This document shows positions 60,197 through 64,000 of a stretch of 64,000 nucleotides of DNA, in pieces. The DNA is from Planctomycetaceae bacterium (GTDB lineage: Bacteria; Planctomycetota; Planctomycetia; Planctomycetales; Planctomycetaceae): assembly GCA_021732415.1 (NCBI GenBank), contig JAKFVC010000047.1:1-64000 (forward strand), read 5' to 3'. The translations under genes were made by a program, and so were the position numbers. Each line of letters starts with the position of its first letter. Positions within the stretch are counted from its first letter, which is position 1. The notes below the pieces were generated by a model, which worked only from the letters and a program-made list of their open reading frames with translations, ran no database searches and had not been told where the DNA came from.

Positions 60197-60681
60197 AACC
60201 TGCTGAAGTGAGCACTCCGTCAGATCGAGAAGTACTAGTTAAGCGGAGCTTTGATGCGCCGGTGAATCTGGTGTGGCAGGCGTATACGGAACCGGCGTTG
60301 ATGCGTCGTTGGCTAACGGCCATGCCCGGATGGTCGATGCCGGTGTGCGAGATGGCGACTCATGTGGGTGGGAAGTATCGCTGGCGCTGGCGAGACGAGA
60401 ACGGCCAGGAGTTTGGGTTCACGGGAGAGATGCTGGAGGTCGCGTTGCATTCGAAGATCGTGCATACGCAGATCTACGACCCGGGCGACTGCGACTTTGG
60501 ATCGATGGGAGGTGAACCGTCGATTATCACGGTCACGTTCAACGAGACCAACGGAATCACGAACGTGGCGACCTCGATCAAGTATGCTTCGAAGGCAGAT
60601 CGCGATGCGGCGATGTCGACCGGTATGACGGATGGAATGGAGATGAGTTACCAGTCGCTGGATGGAGTGCTGGCAGGTTAG
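60193..60681 (+). CDS. SRPBCC (AHSA1) family protein
   Basis: A 162-residue START-like fold protein of the AHSA1 group, a hydrophobic-ligand-binding fold. Typical blocks: LVKRSFDAPVNLVWQAYTEP, ALMRRWLTAMPGW, GGKYRWRWRDENGQEFGFTG, STGMTDGMEMSYQSLDGVLA. The ATG overlaps the stop of the ArsR gene as ATGA, and GGAG lies eight bases upstream, so it is translationally coupled. The pair is a standard regulator-effector unit; ligand unknown. Start chosen by the overlap and motif position. Confidence 0.92.
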   Translation: MKPAEVSTPSDREVLVKRSFDAPVNLVWQAYTEPALMRRWLTAMPGWSMPVCEMATHVGGKYRWRWRDENGQEFGFTGEMLEVALHSKIVHTQIYDPGDCDFGSMGGEPSIITVTFNETNGITNVATSIKYASKADRDAAMSTGMTDGMEMSYQSLDGVLAG

Positions 60682-60881
60682 GTCGCGTTGCCTTGCTCAC
60701 GCACCTTCGCTCGCTTTCGACAGATCGGCCAACACTTTCTATTGGCTGTCACTCCTGTGGAGTGAAGGACAGGACAATCGAGAGACGCCCCCAAGAGTTC
60801 GTTGCACGGCTGGCTATCGCGATTGAATCTAACGTTTACATACAACCGGGCACTCCGCACTGAGCCCGAAATCGATGAGTC

Positions 60882-61607
60882 ATGAGTGAAGAATATTTTG
60901 TGCCGTGTGACTGCGGAAGCGAAATACGGGTTGAACTCTTCGACGCTGGCACGACAAAAACTTGTCCGGCCTGTCGATCCATCGTTCCCGTGCCTGGTTC
61001 GGCCAAGCTAAAAGAACTGTCTGGGGACAAGTATCCGTATCTCCGGCCGATTGAAAAACTCCAGCAGGCTTTAGCTGAGGGTGCGGCTCCGTTCGACGGG
61101 CACTGCCACGTCTGCAGTACAGCGCATGCCAGCCAGCAGATCCCAATCCTGTTCGGCGCGATGGTCGAACGGCACGTCCACAACAACGGTGGCGTGCGTC
61201 CGACGATTTCAGGAGGGCTGGCACTTCACATGGGTGCCGCGGAAGAGTTGTGGCAGTTGACCAGTTTTCCACTACTACTCTGCACCAACTGCCATTCGCT
61301 CTTTGAATCCGCAAAATCCGAGGCCAAGCTGAACGGACTGTTGAATCGAATTATGGGAGTCGCAATATTCTGCTTTGCGTTGTACCTGATCGCGCGCTAT
61401 GCGGATGCGACTATCGCGTCCGTGTTTGTGATTGCGATGCTCGTCATTGCCAGATGGAGAATGCGGCACACTCCGACCAAGCAGATTGACCCGTTCGCGC
61501 TGGAATGGATCAATCGTATCCGCTGGATGCCCGAGGTGCTGGCCGCGGAAGACGAATACAAATTGACCTTAGGGCAACCCCGTCCTTGGCCCTCCACTGG
61601 CGAATGA
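60882..61607 (+). CDS. Zinc-ribbon membrane protein, unknown
   Basis: A 241-residue protein I cannot assign. It has four cysteine pairs: C9/C11 (CDC), C28/C31 (CPAC), C75/C78 (CHVC) and C134/C137 (CTNC). They can form two zinc ribbons, the first very similar to N-terminal ribbons of planctomycete proteins that begin with FxPCxCG. Two hydrophobic helices follow (residues about 157-190, IMGVAIFCFALYLIARYADA and SVFVIAMLVIAR). The soluble part between ribbons includes HVHNNGGVRPTISGGLALHM. No signal peptide, so the ribbons face the cytoplasm. Confidence 0.65.
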   Translation: MSEEYFVPCDCGSEIRVELFDAGTTKTCPACRSIVPVPGSAKLKELSGDKYPYLRPIEKLQQALAEGAAPFDGHCHVCSTAHASQQIPILFGAMVERHVHNNGGVRPTISGGLALHMGAAEELWQLTSFPLLLCTNCHSLFESAKSEAKLNGLLNRIMGVAIFCFALYLIARYADATIASVFVIAMLVIARWRMRHTPTKQIDPFALEWINRIRWMPEVLAAEDEYKLTLGQPRPWPSTGE

Positions 61608-61687
61608 ACGCAGGCACTCGGGCTGAGAGGAGACTCGACAGTTTCCAATGCACGCGTCCGCCAATGACGGCACCACATCACAGGGGG

Positions 61688-62623
61688 TCAGGCCAGGTCG
61701 CGGTCTTCGAACATGATGAAGGCCAGCAGAATCGCCATCCCGGAGTAGCAGACGGTGTAAAGCAGTGCCAAGAGCAAGTAGTTCGGCGGGACATCGGCAC
61801 CGGTCGCGATTGCCGCCTGGATGTTGTAGGCTTCGAGATCAGGCAGGATCGTCGCGAACAGACGCGCCATGAACTCGACGAGTTCCAGTTTACCGCCCAG
61901 TGCCCCCGAATCGACCATCGCCGGGGTCAAGTGGCCGATAACGAAAATCGCCAGGCACGAGACCATGTTCACCACCATAGGCAGCCGCGTCGAAATGGCC
62001 ACGCTGACAGCCGTCATGGCGCAGACTTCGAAGATGATCAGGACGATACCGGGAATTGTCTGCACCATCGTCGACCAGCATTCCATCCCGGTAATGTCAG
62101 TCTTGCCACCTTCTTTACCGTCGTACGGCACTTTGACGTAGATGCAGAACAAGAACCACAGCGCAGTCGGCAGGTACATCAGCAGGACCGCTTGGACGAT
62201 ACCGATGTACTTGCCAAAAATGAACTGGCGGCGATTGATCGGCTTGGACAGCAACGTCATCGCCGTTTTGCCTTCGATTTCGTCGGCGATGCTGGTACTG
62301 GCGGTCCAGACGGCCAAAATCAAACCGGAAATCAGCAATGTCGCCAGACCGCAATCCTTGAGCATCTTCACGTCCTCACCGAGCGTGAAGAACGGGATGT
62401 AGGCATTCAGCAGATTGACCACAATTCCCAGCACGATCATCAGGATGAAGACCGGCTGACGGACAGCTTCGGTCGTCGTCGCACGGGCAATCACGCGCGA
62501 CGGAGATCCGGTGAAACTCCAGATCAACCGAATCACGACAATCGGCAGAATCACGCACAGAATTCCCAGTGCGGCGGTCGAGGTCAACAGTTCTTTGTAG
62601 ATGAATTGTGTGTCCAAAGCCAT
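61688..62623 (-). CDS. ABC-2 type permease
   Basis: A 311-residue membrane protein with six or seven helices. The coupling-type sequence [20 protein letters not shown] near residue 113 is typical for ABC-2 permeases of the multidrug/NatB type; helices include [56 protein letters not shown] and [20 protein letters not shown]. An ATPase gene is not in the window; it may lie elsewhere. It is convergent with the zinc-ribbon gene. Cargo unknown. Confidence 0.85.
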   Translation of the reverse strand: MALDTQFIYKELLTSTAALGILCVILPIVVIRLIWSFTGSPSRVIARATTTEAVRQPVFILMIVLGIVVNLLNAYIPFFTLGEDVKMLKDCGLATLLISGLILAVWTASTSIADEIEGKTAMTLLSKPINRRQFIFGKYIGIVQAVLLMYLPTALWFLFCIYVKVPYDGKEGGKTDITGMECWSTMVQTIPGIVLIIFEVCAMTAVSVAISTRLPMVVNMVSCLAIFVIGHLTPAMVDSGALGGKLELVEFMARLFATILPDLEAYNIQAAIATGADVPPNYLLLALLYTVCYSGMAILLAFIMFEDRDLA

Positions 62624-62900
62624 CGCGACGCCCGGCTCCTGCTAATGTTCGGTATGCTGGCAACTGTGATTCGAAGAGCTAAGCTCTTGGTGTTGAGTAA
62701 GTTCTGGCGAACAACGACAGTTTGTTCGTGGTCGACAGAATCTCCGACAGCAGGCTTTACGACGCCGGCACGTCAATTGTTGGAAAATTGACCGCGATCG
62801 GCGAATCTGGCCTCGAGATCAGAAGTCCGCGACAAGAGAGATAGTGGGCGAATCGGGGCCGATTTACAAGGCATCCCGGAGTTCGTGCCGCAGTTTTGCA
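62624..62900. other. Region without genes
   Basis: Between the permease start and the repeat 62901-62950 I see no credible gene or repeat; the permease promoter should lie here. Confidence 0.3.
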
Positions 62901-62950
62901 GACGGGACAGTCCTGTTCCGCGCATTGCGAGACGGACAGGATTGTCCGTC
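62901..62950. repeat. Inverted repeat behind the DapA-family gene
   Basis: GACGGGACAGTCCTGTTCCG and GACGGACAGGATTGTCCGTC form imperfect arms, each with internal symmetry. It is 20 bases after the stop of the lyase gene and may aid termination. Confidence 0.65.
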
Positions 62951-62969
62951 TTCCTTGGCAAAATCGTTC

Positions 62970-63998
62970 TCAGTTGCCTAATCCGCGGCGTTTCAATTCC
63001 GCGAGCACATTCTGCACAATCGCGCTGACTTCCTTGGAATCGAACTTCTCGTCACCCTTCACCGGGCAGCCGCCCAGAGGTTCCGACGCGAATCCGTGCT
63101 CGGCCAGCAGGCACTGCAGCGTGTTGCGGAGGGCCGACAGGTCGCGTTGTTGCCCTTCCGAGAGGGGCTGGCGGCCGGTGCCCATCCGGAATCCGCGGAT
63201 CTCGGCGGCGGCGCGAAAACCTTCGGGGAATTCGGCCGAATAGATCATCGTGTCGAACAGCGTCACGAGGTCGTATTGGACCTTGAGGGCTTCGTCGAGT
63301 TTGCCGGCGATTGTCAGGTCGTAAAGTTTTCGCGTGACTTCCGGGACAACGCCCGACGTGGCATTCGTGCCGCCGTCGCAACCGATGAGCAGTAATGGCA
63401 TCAGGGCCGCGTCCCAGCCGGTCAAGAAGCTGAATTCGGGGCGATTCGGGCGGACCGCCTTGATCATACGGATCATGTGAGGAATGTCTCCCGACGAATC
63501 CTTGATCGCCACGACTTTGGGGCATTCTTCAGCCAGTCGCTGGACCGTGGGGACGTCAATCGGGCTGGCAAACAACGGGATGTTGTAGAGCGTCACGTCG
63601 ATCGGTGTGTTGTCGCCGATCTCTTTGAAATAGGCATAGACCGACGCCGGGCTGAGTTTGTAGTAGAACGGCGCGACAATGGCGACGGCCCGGGCGCCCA
63701 GGCCATGGTAATACTCACAGGCCTTAATGGTTTCGCGAGTATTGGCTTCAGCCGCACCGGCCAGAACGGGGACTCGCCCGCGAGTCTGGTCGACCATGAT
63801 CTCGATGATCCGGCGACGTTCTTCGGGAGTGAATCGCAGGAATTCCCCGGTGGAACCGTTGGGATAGAGGCCGTGGACGCCACGCTCGATCAACCAATCG
63901 GTATATTTGCGGAGTTCCTCTTCATTGATGTTTCCGCGGTTATCGAGCGGAACCATGTTGGGAGTGAAGATGCCCTGCAAACGCTGCGAACTAGCCAT
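62970..63998 (-). CDS. Dihydrodipicolinate synthase/N-acetylneuraminate lyase family protein
   Basis: A 342-residue class I aldolase/lyase of the DapA superfamily, acting through a Schiff-base lysine. [20 protein letters not shown] opens the barrel; [20 protein letters not shown] supplies the carboxylate-binding [14 protein letters not shown] the catalytic tyrosine, and [20 protein letters not shown] the Schiff-base lysine. Residues about 305-342 exceed the usual length of 290-300: a GDEK-rich linker and an amphipathic helix, [18 protein letters not shown], which resembles encapsulation peptides of microcompartment enzymes. The substrate is unlikely to be aspartate semialdehyde and may be a sugar-derived keto acid. 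The ATG is two bases from the window end. Confidence 0.9.
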   Translation of the reverse strand: MASSQRLQGIFTPNMVPLDNRGNINEEELRKYTDWLIERGVHGLYPNGSTGEFLRFTPEERRRIIEIMVDQTRGRVPVLAGAAEANTRETIKACEYYHGLGARAVAIVAPFYYKLSPASVYAYFKEIGDNTPIDVTLYNIPLFASPIDVPTVQRLAEECPKVVAIKDSSGDIPHMIRMIKAVRPNRPEFSFLTGWDAALMPLLLIGCDGGTNATSGVVPEVTRKLYDLTIAGKLDEALKVQYDLVTLFDTMIYSAEFPEGFRAAAEIRGFRMGTGRQPLSEGQQRDLSALRNTLQCLLAEHGFASEPLGGCPVKGDEKFDSKEVSAIVQNVLAELKRRGLGN

Positions 63999-64000
63999 GT

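Overview
The window looks like a chromosomal segment of a planctomycete (Planctomycetota, probably a Planctomycetales relative of Schlesneria, Gimesia or Planctomicrobium; the genus cannot be fixed from sequence alone). The evidence is the density of families typical of that phylum: three DUF1501 proteins with twin-arginine signals, a DUF1549/DUF1553 cytochrome, a DUF1592-type cytochrome next to a DUF1552 protein, LEPR-XLL surface proteins, a DUF1559-like protein, ThuA/DUF6797/PA14/multi-heme proteins, many TPR and HEAT proteins, and a SigA with a large non-conserved insert.

Layout. 0.2-4.7 kb: DUF1501, YCII and DUF899 genes among palindromes, a lipoprotein gene broken by an amber codon, and small membrane proteins. 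4.8-10.8 kb: two tandem LEPR-XLL paralogues with a shared leader, a membrane pyrophosphatase, and a divergent secreted hydrolase. 10.9-22.5 kb: DUF2293, LRR-TPR protein, membrane-anchored hydrolase, DUF1501, altronate dehydratase, redoxin, HEAT and TPR proteins. 22.7 kb: tRNA-Gln(CTG), followed by a repeat hairpin that can serve as its terminator. 23-33 kb: secreted DPF-repeat protein, DUF1592-DUF1552 operon, an unknown protein, a DUF1559-like protein and an ABC-2 permease. 33-46.6 kb: bioB, purE, the DUF1549/1553-DUF1501 operon, a GH63-like glucosidase, ygfZ, a TPR protein and a SpoU methyltransferase. 46.9-56.6 kb: NHL protein, a ThuA-LamG reading frame that runs through an A9 slippery tract into a pentaheme DUF6797 reading frame, and an STN-domain protein. 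57.8-64 kb: sigA, an ArsR-SRPBCC operon, a zinc-ribbon membrane protein, an ABC permease and a DapA-family lyase at the right edge.

The genes are mostly single units or pairs, with no prophage, CRISPR array, integrase or transposase. Function leans towards a secreted, heme-rich polymer-degrading periplasm (ThuA, GH63, UxaA, DapA-like, DUF1501/DUF1549/DUF1592) plus housekeeping genes.

The most striking signal is not a gene. Almost every intergenic gap contains long palindromes of several families, and at least seven of them are nested: one palindrome sits in the loop of another. One family has two different lateral hairpins at fixed places and occurs in both orientations. One short repeat lies in frame inside a gene, one supplies a stop codon, and one forms a tRNA terminator. 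The second strong candidate is a dnaX-type slippery heptamer at 50447-50453 that would join two large reading frames into one protein of about 2,170 residues.
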